A stretch of 64,000 nt of DNA, taken from NCBI RefSeq assembly GCF_031458175.1, contig NZ_JAVDXX010000001.1, positions 434,001-498,000 on the forward strand, in the 5' to 3' direction. The first letter of the stretch is position 1, and every line of letters begins with the position of its first letter. The translations under genes and the position numbers were made by a program. Origin of the DNA: Pseudoglutamicibacter albus. GTDB taxonomy: Bacteria > Actinomycetota > Actinomycetes > Actinomycetales > Micrococcaceae. The notes below the pieces were generated by a model. That model ran no database searches. It was not told the DNA's origin and saw only the letters and a program-made list of their open reading frames with translations. Shown here piece by piece: positions 33,222 to 47,992 of the stretch.

Positions 33222-35090
33222 TCACTCCTGGTCAGCGAACTGGGTGCGGTAGAGCTCGGCGTAGCGCCCGCCTTGAGCTAGCAGCTCATCGTGGCTGCCC
33301 TGTTCGACGATCCGGCCGCCCTCAATCACCAAGATCGCATCCGCTGCCCGGATCGTTGAAAGCCGGTGCGCAATCACTAACGCGGTACGGCCTTCCATCG
33401 CCTCCGAAAGCGCGGTCTGGACCGCGGCTTCATTCGTTGAATCCAAAGCCGATGTCGCCTAATCCAAAACCACCACGGCAGGTGCAGCGAGAAGCAAACG
33501 CGCGATCGTGAGCCGCTGCCGCTCACCGCCAGAGAGGCGATAGCCGCGCTCGCCGATCACCGTGTCCAGGCCATCGGGCAACGCTGCGATCACAGGTTTG
33601 AGCCGCGCCCGCTCCAAGGCCGACCACAACTGCTCATCTGTAGCGTTTGGGGCTGCGATCGTGAGGTTATCGCGGATCGACTCATGGAACAGGTGACCAT
33701 CCTGGGTGACCACGCCGATCGTATGCTTGAGCGAATCGAAACTCACATCGCGAACGTCCACGTCATTGAGGGTGATGCTGCCCTCCGTCGCGTCATACAG
33801 CCGCGGAAGAAGTGCCGCGATCGTCGACTTACCGGCACCACTGGAACCCACCAGCGCGACAGTCTGGCCCGCCTGAATCGTGAAATCGATCCCGTGCAGA
33901 ACTTCGGAACTCTCACGCTGATCCAGCACCGAGACGTCCTCAAGGGAAGCCAGAGAAACCTGTTCGGCTGTGGGGTAGGCGAACCGCACGTCGTTGAACG
34001 CGACCGTGACCCGACCGGAACCCAACTCGACCGCGTCCGGCTTCTCCTTGATCAGCGGGTCAAGATCCAAAACCTCAAACACGCGCTCGAAAGAAACGAC
34101 AGCGCTCATGATGTCCATGCGGGCGTTCGCAAGCATCGTGAGCGGAGCGTACAGACGGGTCAACAGCATCGCAAGGGTCACAACCTCGCCTGCGTTGAGA
34201 TGCCCCAGAACCGCCTGGACGCCACCCACGCCGTAGACGAGCGCCAAAGCCAGCGCCGAAACCAGCGTGAGGGCCTGAACGAACGTGGTCTGCAGCATCG
34301 CGGTCTTGACCCCGATATCCCGTACCCGACCCGCACGCTCGGAAAACGCCTGAGACTCAGCCCCCGGAGCGCCGAAGAGCTTGACAAGCGTTGCCCCGCC
34401 CGCGGAGAACCGCTCCGTCATCCGGGTAGACATCGCCGCGTTATAGTCAGCCGCTTCACGCTGCAACGAAGCTAACCGACCGCCCAGCAGGCGGGCAGGG
34501 ATCAAGAAAACAGGCAACAACAAGATCGAAAACAGCGTGACCTGCCACGAGATCGTGACCATGACCGCAACCGTGAGGATCAGCGAAACGATGTTGGCAA
34601 CGACCCCTGAGAGCGTGTTGGAGAAGGCTCGCTGCGCGCCAATCACGTCATTATTCAGGCGAGAAACGAGCGCACCGGTTCGGGTTCGGTTGAAGAACGC
34701 GATCGGCATGGTCTGCACGTGATCAAACACCGTGGTGCGCATGTCATAGATGAGGCCTTCGCCGAGCTTCGCGGAGAAGTACCGGTTCAGGAGACTGAAA
34801 CCCGCATCGGCGAGCGCGAGTGCGGCGATCGCGATCGCAAGCCACACGATCACCTCAACAGGACCGCCGGAGGTGATTGCGTTGACAACATCGCCGGCGA
34901 GGATCGGTGTGATGACCCCGATCACCGAGATCACAACCGAAATGCCCAAGAACAAGAACAGCATCGCTTTGCGTTTAGCCGCGAAACCCCAAATACGTTT
35001 GAGGGTCCCTTTGGAGATCTTTCCGTGGTCCTTGGTCCTCTGGGCTGCCACGGTGCGGTGCAGAACCATCCGCGGTGAGAACTGGCTCAT
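33222..35090 (-). pseudogene. ABC exporter half-transporter, interrupted by an amber codon
   Basis: The gene encodes an exporter with an N-terminal six-helix membrane domain (residues about 35-330) and an ATPase domain: VGSSGAGKST (Walker A), QDGHLFHES, signature RLSGGERQRL and Walker B VVVLD. The next codon is TAG (33459-33461) where GAG, the catalytic Glu of LDEATSALD, is expected. Beyond it the same frame continues with [10 protein letters not shown] and the H-loop IAHRLST to 33222. Total would be 622 residues. UAG ends many genes here, so it is not reassigned. Start: AGGAGG, then ATG-TTG-ATG; the second ATG (35090) has proper spacing. A real nonsense mutation or a sequence error are the options. 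Confidence 0.88.
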
Positions 35091-35120
35091 CAACATCCTC
35101 CTCAGGGCGCAGAAACTTAG

Positions 35121-35151
35121 GCGCGCTACCTAGATGCAGTATCTAACGCGC
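35121..35151 (-). promoter_or_regulatory. Nested inverted repeat before the ABC exporter gene
   Basis: TAGAT-GCAGT-ATCTA (35131-35145) is enclosed by GCGCG (35121) and CGCGC (35147). It lies 31-61 bases upstream of the start codon, as expected for a TetR or MarR operator. No regulator gene is adjacent. Confidence 0.45.
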
Positions 35152-35152
35152 A

Positions 35153-35187
35153 AGGCCGATGCGCACGTTACGTGTACGCATCGGCCT
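35153..35187 (-). terminator. Terminator after the carboxylase beta-epsilon operon
   Basis: An 11-bp stem AGGCCGATGCG / CGCATCGGCCT encloses a second hairpin CACG-TTA-CGTG. Confidence 0.75.
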
Positions 35188-35235
35188 GCCACACAGTGGT
35201 GTGGTGTTGGTTGATTAGTTGGTGAAGTATGTGCG

Positions 35236-35487
35236 TTATTTGCGGCGGAACAGCCCCGGCAAGCTCGTCAACCGGCCGCGGATGGTTGCGGCACGGCGCA
35301 GAATCTCGCTACGAGTCGACGGTGGCGCCTGCTCAGCGGTCTGGCGGGACTGAGCTTCGGCGAGGATGACCGCGAACAGTGCCGCGATCTCCTCGTCGGT
35401 CGCTTCACCACGCACCACGCGAAGGTCGCTCGGCTCAGGATCCGCCTTCTGTTGAGGTGCCCAGGAAAAGTTTTGTGCGGTGTTCAC
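35236..35487 (-). CDS. Acyl-CoA carboxylase epsilon subunit
   Basis: The 83-residue protein carries the epsilon signature [23 protein letters not shown], a small actinobacterial subunit that stabilises the alpha-beta carboxylase complex. A Lys/Arg-rich tail follows. Its GTG start overlaps the beta-subunit stop by four bases (GTGA), which strengthens the call despite the short length. Confidence 0.88.
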   Translation of the reverse strand: MNTAQNFSWAPQQKADPEPSDLRVVRGEATDEEIAALFAVILAEAQSRQTAEQAPPSTRSEILRRAATIRGRLTSLPGLFRRK

Positions 35488-37097
35488 AGCGGAATGTTCC
35501 CATGCTTACGGTCAGGGTTGGTCGTGTGCTTATCGCGGGTTGCGCGCAAGCCCTTCACAATCTGGACGCGGGTCTCGCTCGGTGCGATCACCGCATCGAC
35601 ATAACCTAACTCAGCGGCCTGATACGGGTTGAGCAGTTCGGCTTCGTAACCGTCGATCAGCTCGGTGCGGCGCGCCTCGACGTCGCCACCTTCCTGCTCA
35701 ACAGCTGCCAGATCACGGCGGTAGAGGATATTGACCGCGCCTTGGGCGCCCATCACACCGATCTGAGCGGTAGGCCAGGCAAGGTTGATGTCCGCGCCGA
35801 GCTTCTTTGAACCCATCACAATATAGGCGCCACCGAAAGCCTTGCGGGTGATGATCGTGAGCTTAGGCACGGTCGCCTCAGCATAGGCGTAGAGCAGCTT
35901 GGCGCCGCGGCGGATGATGCCCTGATCCTCTTGGTCCTTACCCGGCAAGAAGCCTGGAACATCGACGAAAGTCAGCACCGGAATGTTGAAAGCATCGCAG
36001 TGGCGCACAAAACGGGCGGCCTTCTCCGACGCTGCGATGTCGAGTGTGCCAGCGAACTGCATCGGCTGGTTCGCGACGATTCCCACCGTCGAGCCTTCAA
36101 CACGGCCGTAACCGATCATGACGTTCGGCGCATACAGCGCCTGCATCTCAAAGAATTCGCCATCATCGAGCACGGACTCGATGACTTCACGCATGTCATA
36201 CGGCTGGGACGCCGAGTCCGGGATCAGGGTATCGAGGGCCTCGTCATCCTCGGTGACCTCGAGCTCGGCCTCATCCGCGTAGAGCACTGGCGGGGAAGCG
36301 AGGTTATTGGACGGCAGATAGGAGAGCAGTTCACGAACGAAATCGAGCGCATCCTCCTCATCCTCGGCAAGATACGTGGACGTACCCGTCTCCGTGTTGT
36401 GGTGGCGGGCACCACCGAGGGTCTCCATGTCCACGTCTTCGCCCGTGACAGCCTTGATCACGTCCGGGCCGGTGATGAACATGTGGGAGGTCTTATCCAC
36501 CATGATGACGTAGTCCGTCAAAGCAGGGGAGTACGCGGCACCACCCGCAGACGGGCCCATGATCACCGAGATCTGCGGGACCACACCCGAAGCGTGGACG
36601 TTATTGCGGAAAATATCGGCGAACATCGCAAGGGATGCCACACCCTCCTGGATGCGAGCTCCACCACCATCGAGCAGGCCGATCACCGGCATCCCGTTGC
36701 GCAAAGCGAACTCTTGGACCTTGACGATCTTCTCGCCGTTAACGTTAGAGAGTGAGCCACCAAAGACCGTGAAGTCCTGCGAATACACCGCAACCTGACG
36801 ACCATCTACCGTCCCGTAACCGGATACAAGACCATCACCGAGAGGATGCTTCTTCTCCATACCGAATGCCGTGGTGCGGTGCTTAGCCAACGCATCGAAC
36901 TCAACGAAGGAACCCGGGTCCAAAAACATGTCGATGCGTTCACGCGCCGTGTTCTTACCGCGGCTATGCTGCCGTTCAACCGCGGCTTCACCACCAGGGT
37001 TGATGGTCTCAGCCATACGGCGATGGAAGTCCTCGAGCTTACCGGCGGTCGTAGTGAGATCCGGGGTGGTGTGCGGATCTGACGGCTGGGCGGTCAT
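35484..37097 (-). CDS. Acyl-CoA carboxylase beta subunit (carboxyltransferase)
   Basis: The 537-residue carboxyltransferase moves CO2 from biotin to acetyl- or propionyl-CoA. Signatures include the oxyanion glycines [13 protein letters not shown] and [21 protein letters not shown] and, in the second half, [55 protein letters not shown]. Length fits AccD5/PccB. The ATG has GGAGAG about nine bases upstream. Its biotin partner is encoded at 13.6-15.4 kb, not alongside. Confidence 0.95.
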   Translation of the reverse strand: MTAQPSDPHTTPDLTTTAGKLEDFHRRMAETINPGGEAAVERQHSRGKNTARERIDMFLDPGSFVEFDALAKHRTTAFGMEKKHPLGDGLVSGYGTVDGRQVAVYSQDFTVFGGSLSNVNGEKIVKVQEFALRNGMPVIGLLDGGGARIQEGVASLAMFADIFRNNVHASGVVPQISVIMGPSAGGAAYSPALTDYVIMVDKTSHMFITGPDVIKAVTGEDVDMETLGGARHHNTETGTSTYLAEDEEDALDFVRELLSYLPSNNLASPPVLYADEAELEVTEDDEALDTLIPDSASQPYDMREVIESVLDDGEFFEMQALYAPNVMIGYGRVEGSTVGIVANQPMQFAGTLDIAASEKAARFVRHCDAFNIPVLTFVDVPGFLPGKDQEDQGIIRRGAKLLYAYAEATVPKLTIITRKAFGGAYIVMGSKKLGADINLAWPTAQIGVMGAQGAVNILYRRDLAAVEQEGGDVEARRTELIDGYEAELLNPYQAAELGYVDAVIAPSETRVQIVKGLRATRDKHTTNPDRKHGNIPL

Positions 37098-37410
37098 CGC
37101 TTGCGAACTCTCCTTCGTTTTGGTGGAAACCTCTCAAAAAGAAAGGCATCCAGGCCATTCTACGGGCTATCTTCGCTAAAGCTTTTGTCGGACTCCTACA
37201 AAAACAAGCCATAAAGCCCGGCCTGCTCCCACGGAACCCGCGGTTAGGTCAGTGCTGCGCGCCATAGTAATCGCGGTAGTTACTGCACAGTCACTTAGGC
37301 AATGTAACCTGGATCACAACACATCGCTTTTGATGCATTCGATACTGCGCTGCATTCAGCACAGCCTGCATTCGGTACTGCAACGCGCCCGGCAACACCA
37401 GGAGGACCAC
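37098..37410 (+). promoter_or_regulatory. Divergent control region, carboxylase beta and SDR genes
   Basis: No gene is seen. A GlxR/CRP-like site TGTAA-CCTGGA-TCACA lies at 37303-37318. Three tandem units beginning GCATTC (37335, 37352, 37368; 16-17 bp each) lie between this site and the AGGAGG of the SDR gene. Confidence 0.5.
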
Positions 37411-38292
37411 ATGAGCACATCAACCACAACCCTCAACGGCAAAACCATCCTCATGTCCGGAGGCTCCCGAGGAATCGGCCTCGCGATCGCCCTACGCGCA
37501 GCCCGCGACGGCGCCAACATCGCGATCCTCGCGAAAACCGCTGAACCACACGCCCACCTCGAAGGCACCGTCCACACCGCAGTCCAAGACATCAACGACG
37601 CCGGCGGCCAAGGACTCGCGATCGTCGGCGACGTACGCAAAGACGAAGACATCCAACGCGCCGTCGACGCAACAGTAGAAGAGTTCGGCGGCATCGACAT
37701 CGTCATCAACAACGCCTCCGCGATCAACCTCAGCCCCACACCTGCACTCGACATGAAGCGCTTTGACCTCATGCACCAAATCAACATGCGCGGAGCCTTC
37801 GCACTGCCCAAAACCGCCTACCCACACCTCAAGAAGGCCGAGAACCCACACATCCTCACGCTCTCGCCTCCGCTAAACCTCGACCCCAAGTGGGCTGGTG
37901 CGCACCTCGGCTACACGATGGCTAAATACGGGATGAGCATGACCACGCTCGGCTTCGCGGCAGAATTCGCGGCAGACGGAATCGCCGCGAACTCACTGTG
38001 GCCGGCGTCCCTCATCCACACCGCCGCGATTGAAAACCTCCCCGGCGGCGAAGCCATGCTTTCCGGCGCACGCACCCCAGACATCGTCGCCGACGCCGCA
38101 CACCACATGCTGACCCAGCCATCGCGCACCTTCACAGGCAAGTTCCTCACCGACGAAGAAGCGCTCGCCGACGCCGGCGTCACCGACCTCACCGGCTACG
38201 CCATCAATCCCGACCACCCACTCACCGCCGACATCTTCCTCACCAAAGACCGCATGCCGGAAGGCTCCTTCTCGCCAATCCCCGGACAGTGA
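37411..38292 (+). CDS. Short-chain dehydrogenase/reductase (HSDL2-like)
   Basis: The 293-residue NAD(P)-dependent oxidoreductase has the cofactor loop MSGGSRGIGLAIA, NNASAINLSPTPALDMKRFDLMHQINMRGAF and the catalytic YTMAK (Tyr-x-x-x-Lys). The wording resembles hydroxysteroid dehydrogenase-like protein 2 and related bacterial SDRs of fatty-acid metabolism. The substrate cannot be read from sequence. The ATG at 37411 has a perfect AGGAGG six bases before it; a longer frame to 37252 is not coding. Confidence 0.9.
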   Translation: MSTSTTTLNGKTILMSGGSRGIGLAIALRAARDGANIAILAKTAEPHAHLEGTVHTAVQDINDAGGQGLAIVGDVRKDEDIQRAVDATVEEFGGIDIVINNASAINLSPTPALDMKRFDLMHQINMRGAFALPKTAYPHLKKAENPHILTLSPPLNLDPKWAGAHLGYTMAKYGMSMTTLGFAAEFAADGIAANSLWPASLIHTAAIENLPGGEAMLSGARTPDIVADAAHHMLTQPSRTFTGKFLTDEEALADAGVTDLTGYAINPDHPLTADIFLTKDRMPEGSFSPIPGQ

Positions 38293-38338
38293 CGCGCTAC
38301 GGCGGGGCGGGGTTTGCGGGCGTGTTGATCGCGGTATG

Positions 38339-38370
38339 TTCTTAGGGCACCCGATTCTTAGGGCCCGTTT
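38339..38370 (+). repeat. 16-bp tandem duplication before birA
   Basis: Units TTCTTAGGGCACCCGA and TTCTTAGGGCCCGTTT, with a weaker third copy (TCAAGGCCC...), lie 43-74 bases before birA. Confidence 0.65.
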
Positions 38371-38412
38371 TCAAGGCCCGGCAACTGACGATCAACACGA
38401 GCGAAGGTTGAC

Positions 38413-39480
38413 ATGCACACACCAGAGCGCCTTGAAGCCGACATCATCACCGCCAACGCAAGCGCCGAATGGGCGGCGTTGCACGGTAGTGAACGTTCCG
38501 CCGCGTGGCCACGCCTCATCGTCGAGGACCACACGGACTCGACGAACGAGGACGCCATCAACTTGCTAGCTAGTGGTGAACTGGGCGGCCCCGATATGCC
38601 CGATGCGTCAGGGACACTCATCGTGACGCTCGACCAACGCTCGGGCAAGGGTCGGCTTGGCCGCGATTGGGAAACACCGGCAGGCTCGGGGCTTGCCATG
38701 TCCCTCGTGATTCAAGCCCCCGCGAGTGTGCCTACCGAATCGCTAGCGATGGCCTCGACCCTTGTCGGGCTCGTGTGGCGTGACGTGTTAGCTGCAGCGA
38801 CGGCCTCCGACGTGAGCCTCAAATGGCCCAACGACGTGCTGATCGACGGCGAGAAAGTAGCAGGCATCCTCGCTCAAGTTGCGCCCTCCTTGCCCGGGCC
38901 GCGTGGCGTCAGCGTCGGGGACAGCAAGACCGGTGTGGACAAGACTGGACTGACTGATAAGACCGGCGTCACCGGCAAGAACGGCGTTGCAGACAAGACC
39001 GGTGTCACTGACAAGACCGGGGGCGCAGGCGTAGCAGGTGCCGGGGGAGCAGGCGGGGGAGGCCTCAACCTCGTCGTAGGTATCGGCACCAACCTGACCC
39101 AGGCCAAAGAGGACCTGCCGGTGCCCACCGCAACCTCACTCGCGCTCCACAACTGCACTACCGACGTTCACCATCTGGTCTCCGCGTTCTGGACCCGCGC
39201 TATCGCGGTACTTTCCGAATGGTTGCCAGCGGGTGGCCCGCTCGATCAGCCGCTGGGTTCGCTCGGGTGCATGAGCCTCATCGATGCGACCCGCAAACAC
39301 TGCGCAACCATCGGAGTGGACGTGCGGGTCCAGTTGCCCCACGAGGTGACCATCGCCGGCGTGGCACGCGACATTGACGCATACGGCCACCTCATCGTCG
39401 AGGACGGCACGGGCAAACGGCATCAGATTTCAGCAGGGGATGTCATCCACGTACGCCGCAGCGACGGCCACTACGCCTAA
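38413..39480 (+). CDS. birA: Biotin-[acetyl-CoA carboxylase] ligase with a repetitive insertion
   Basis: The 355-residue enzyme attaches biotin to carrier-domain lysines. The catalytic domain shows DSTNEDA, the biotinyl-AMP loop DQRSGKGRLGRDWETPAGSGLAMS (GRGRxG-type), KWPNDVLIDGEKVAGIL and LVVGIGTNL. No N-terminal DNA-binding domain is present, so it is not a repressor. Between KVAGILAQ and GLNLVVGIG is an insertion of about 55 residues with six KTG-type repeats and a Gly/Ala-rich end, where family members have a few residues. A second, C-terminal domain follows. It is the only biotin ligase in the window. Confidence 0.92.
   Translation: MHTPERLEADIITANASAEWAALHGSERSAAWPRLIVEDHTDSTNEDAINLLASGELGGPDMPDASGTLIVTLDQRSGKGRLGRDWETPAGSGLAMSLVIQAPASVPTESLAMASTLVGLVWRDVLAAATASDVSLKWPNDVLIDGEKVAGILAQVAPSLPGPRGVSVGDSKTGVDKTGLTDKTGVTGKNGVADKTGVTDKTGGAGVAGAGGAGGGGLNLVVGIGTNLTQAKEDLPVPTATSLALHNCTTDVHHLVSAFWTRAIAVLSEWLPAGGPLDQPLGSLGCMSLIDATRKHCATIGVDVRVQLPHEVTIAGVARDIDAYGHLIVEDGTGKRHQISAGDVIHVRRSDGHYA
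38926..39030 (+). repeat. Tandem 18-bp repeat inside birA
   Basis: Six in-frame units (38926, 38941, 38959, 38977, 38995, 39013; the first 15 bp, the rest 18 bp) encode KTGVD, KTGLTD, KTGVTG, KNGVAD, KTGVTD and KTGGAG. Confidence 0.9.
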
Positions 39481-39534
39481 AGGCGTATATCTAGGCACCC
39501 GCGGGCCGCTAAGGTACAGCGTGAGGGCGCTCTA

Positions 39535-39568
39535 GAGTGGATGAGAGCGTGGAGTGGATAAGAGCGTA
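39535..39568 (+). repeat. 17-bp tandem duplication before the PH-domain gene
   Basis: Units GAGTGGATGAGAGCGTG and GAGTGGATAAGAGCGTA lie 26-59 bases before the start codon, in the likely promoter. Confidence 0.75.
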
Positions 39569-39593
39569 AGCTCAGCTGAACGGAAGAGTAAGA

Positions 39594-40115
39594 ATGGTCC
39601 CGCGGAAACTTCTACACCCTGGCGAAGAAGCTGTGATCAGAACCCGCCGCCACCCGCGCGCACTTGTGCCCATCGCTGGGGCTCTCCTGCTTATTACGAT
39701 CATCGGCGCGATGCTGGGCGGATTCGCCTCACGCACCGCGGACCTCGGAGGTGCCTGGGGTTTGGTCTCCCAGGCCCTGCTGGCGCTCGTAGCGATCGGC
39801 TGGGGATGGGCGATGTTGCGCTGGGTCCTGCGGCCGTTCTTCGCTTGGGTCAACACCCACATCACGCTCACGAATCAGCGTTTCTTCATACAGCGCGGCC
39901 GCAGCGTTCAGCATATTCCACTGCTCTACATCAACGGCGTGTGGTTCAAGCCGACCGACCGGATGCCGCGCGCGCCGGGAACCCTCGTCGTGAAGGTTGA
40001 GGGGCGAGAAGCCACGTTCCGAAACGTCCCCGACGTCGCGCATGTTGCTGACAGCATCAGGCGAGAAGCGGCGGCGGCCCATCAGTACAGGGTTATGGTG
40101 CCGTACGGGCTGTGA
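39594..40115 (+). CDS. PH-domain membrane protein
   Basis: The 173-residue protein has two hydrophobic segments (ALVPIAGALLLITIIGAMLGG and VSQALLALVAIGWGWAMLRWVL). A bacterial PH-like domain (ITLTNQRFFIQRGRSVQHIPLLYINGVWFKPTDR...GTLVVKVEGREATFRNVPD) follows. This is the bPH2/YdbS-like arrangement. The role is unknown. GGAAGAG lies a few bases before the ATG. Confidence 0.8.
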   Translation: MVPRKLLHPGEEAVIRTRRHPRALVPIAGALLLITIIGAMLGGFASRTADLGGAWGLVSQALLALVAIGWGWAMLRWVLRPFFAWVNTHITLTNQRFFIQRGRSVQHIPLLYINGVWFKPTDRMPRAPGTLVVKVEGREATFRNVPDVAHVADSIRREAAAAHQYRVMVPYGL

Positions 40116-40275
40116 GGGCACATGTTGGCTCCCGAACCGCCCAAGTAATGCCCATATTGTGGACACTGCGTGACCTTTGACACATTTTTCGCTGTGAGGG
40201 TGTAAGAATGGACAGGGGCATTTTTGACGTCGGCTGACATATGCGCAAAGAAGAACGATTTCAACGGGAAGGACG

Positions 40276-46027
<5,752 letters not shown>

Positions 46028-46136
46028 ACTCGTCAACAGACCTCACATACAGACCTCAAAATGCCAACGACGGCGACTGTGCCTAAACTGGTGCAAGCAC
46101 TTAAGACTTTCGGGACTTTGAAAGATTGGGAGGGAA

Positions 46137-46433
46137 ATGTCTGGAATCTCTCGTGACCAAGTGGCGCATTTAGCGACCTTGGCGCACATTGCCATGACAG
46201 AAGAAGAACTTGACAGGATGTCCACGGAGCTTGACGCGATCGTTGACGCCGTCGCCTCAGTCAGTGAAGCCGCAACGGATGACATCCCGGCAACGAGCCA
46301 CCCGATCCCGTTGACCAACGTGATGCGTGAGGACGTTGTTGGAGACACGCTCACCCAAGCGCAAGCACTTGCCAACGCTCCTGATGCCGAAGACGGCCGC
46401 TTCCGTGTGCCAGCGATTCTGGACGAGGACTGA
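46137..46433 (+). CDS. gatC: Asp/Glu-tRNA amidotransferase subunit C
   Basis: The 98-residue subunit (SRDQVAHLATLAHIAMTEEELDRMSTELDAIVDAV..., ending DAEDGRFRVPAILDED) wraps GatA and GatB in the complex that makes Gln-tRNA (and Asn-tRNA) from the mischarged form. GGGAGG lies before the ATG. First gene of gatCAB. Confidence 0.95.
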   Translation: MSGISRDQVAHLATLAHIAMTEEELDRMSTELDAIVDAVASVSEAATDDIPATSHPIPLTNVMREDVVGDTLTQAQALANAPDAEDGRFRVPAILDED

Positions 46434-46439
46434 TAAACC

Positions 46440-47990
46440 ATGGCAGAGATCTACGAACTTTCCGCCTCCGAACTCGCAGCGAAACTGCGTGCAGGAGAGG
46501 TCACGAGCGAAGACGCCGTGAAAGCCCACCTCGAGCGCATCGAAAAGCTCGACGGCGTCATCAACGCATACCTGCACGTCAACGCTGAAGAAGCGCTTGA
46601 GGTCGCACGCGAAGTCGACCAGATCCGGGCCGCAGGCGGTGCCGAGGCTGAAGTCCTCCACCCGCTGGCTGGCGTGCCGATCGCGATCAAGGACCTCATC
46701 GTCACCAAGGGGCAACCAACCACCGCGGCCTCCCGCATGCTTGAAGGCTGGATGAGCCCCTACGATGCGACCGTGATCACCAAGATCCGCGAAGCTAAGT
46801 TGCCGATGCTTGGCAAAACCAACCTCGACGAATTCGCGATGGGTTCCTCGACCGAATACTCCGCGTTCGGTGTGACCCGTAACCCGTGGGACCTCGACCG
46901 CATTCCGGGTGGTTCCGGCGGCGGCTCCGCGGCAGCGGTCGCAGGCCACCTCGCACCACTGGCACTCGGAACCGACACGGGTGGATCGATCCGTCAGCCA
47001 TCCGCGGTCACCGGAACCGTGGGCGTCAAGCCAACCTATGGTGCCGTTTCCCGCTACGGTGCGATCGCGATGGCATCCTCGCTCGACCAGATCGGCCCTG
47101 TAGCGCGTACCGTGTGGGACGCGGCTGCGCTGCAGGAGCTCATCGGCGGCCACGACCCGAAGGACTCGACCTCGCTCGAAGGCAGCTCCGAAGGCCTCAT
47201 CAAGGCCGCTGAAGAAGGCGCGGCAGGCGACCTCACCGGCGTCAAGGTCGGCGTGATCGCACAGCTGCGTGGCGGCGACGGTTTCGAAGACGGCGTGACC
47301 GCTTCCTTCGAAGAAACCCTCAAAACGCTTGAGGCACGCGGTGCCGAGATCGTAGAGATCGAATGCCCGAACTTCACCTACGCGGTGGGTGCGTACTACC
47401 TCATCATGCCGTCCGAGGTCTCCTCGAACCTCGCTAAATACGACGGCGTCCGCTTCGGCCTGCGCGTACTCCCAGAGGACGGCCCGGTGACCATCGAACG
47501 CGTCATGGGTGCCTCCCGCGCGGCGGGCTTCGGTGACGAGGTCAAGCGCCGCATCATGCTCGGAACCTACGCGCTTTCGGCTGGCTACTATGACGCCTAC
47601 TACGGTTCAGCGCAGAAGATCCGTACGCTCATCCAGCGTGACTTCGCGGCCGCATTCGAAAAGGTCGATGTGCTTGTGACCCCAACCGCGCCGACCGTTG
47701 CGTTCAAGATCGGTGAGAAGATCGATAACCCGGTTGCGATGTACCTCAACGACATCGCGACCATCCCAGCGAACCTCGCAGGGATCCCTGGTATCTCGAT
47801 CCCGTCAGGGCTCTCCGAGGGCCTCCCAGTGGGGGTGCAGTTCCTCGTCCCAGCACATGAGGACGCACGCATGTACCGCATCGCTGCAGCCGCTGAGGCC
47901 GCACTTGAAGAAAGCAACGGCGGCCCGATCCTCGCCCAGGCACCAAACCTCAACGAGGAAGTAGCAGCCCGCGTTCAGGAGGCTAACTAA
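46440..47990 (+). CDS. gatA: Asp/Glu-tRNA amidotransferase subunit A
   Basis: The 516-residue amidase-signature protein frees ammonia from glutamine. The catalytic Lys-Ser-Ser triad is in IAIKDLI, the Ser/Gly-rich loop [12 protein letters not shown] and [13 protein letters not shown]. Full family length. It begins six bases after gatC and ends two bases before gatB. Confidence 0.97.
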   Translation: MAEIYELSASELAAKLRAGEVTSEDAVKAHLERIEKLDGVINAYLHVNAEEALEVAREVDQIRAAGGAEAEVLHPLAGVPIAIKDLIVTKGQPTTAASRMLEGWMSPYDATVITKIREAKLPMLGKTNLDEFAMGSSTEYSAFGVTRNPWDLDRIPGGSGGGSAAAVAGHLAPLALGTDTGGSIRQPSAVTGTVGVKPTYGAVSRYGAIAMASSLDQIGPVARTVWDAAALQELIGGHDPKDSTSLEGSSEGLIKAAEEGAAGDLTGVKVGVIAQLRGGDGFEDGVTASFEETLKTLEARGAEIVEIECPNFTYAVGAYYLIMPSEVSSNLAKYDGVRFGLRVLPEDGPVTIERVMGASRAAGFGDEVKRRIMLGTYALSAGYYDAYYGSAQKIRTLIQRDFAAAFEKVDVLVTPTAPTVAFKIGEKIDNPVAMYLNDIATIPANLAGIPGISIPSGLSEGLPVGVQFLVPAHEDARMYRIAAAAEAALEESNGGPILAQAPNLNEEVAARVQEAN

Positions 47991-47992
47991 AC

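Noticed and set aside
33459-33461. Reassigned or programmed UAG codon
   Set aside because: UAG terminates several intact genes in the window and no suppressor tRNA is visible, so a simple nonsense mutation or sequence error is preferred.
33125-33511. 128-codon frame on plus across the exporter end
   Set aside because: Arg/Pro-rich without domain and overlapping the exporter ATPase domain on the other strand.
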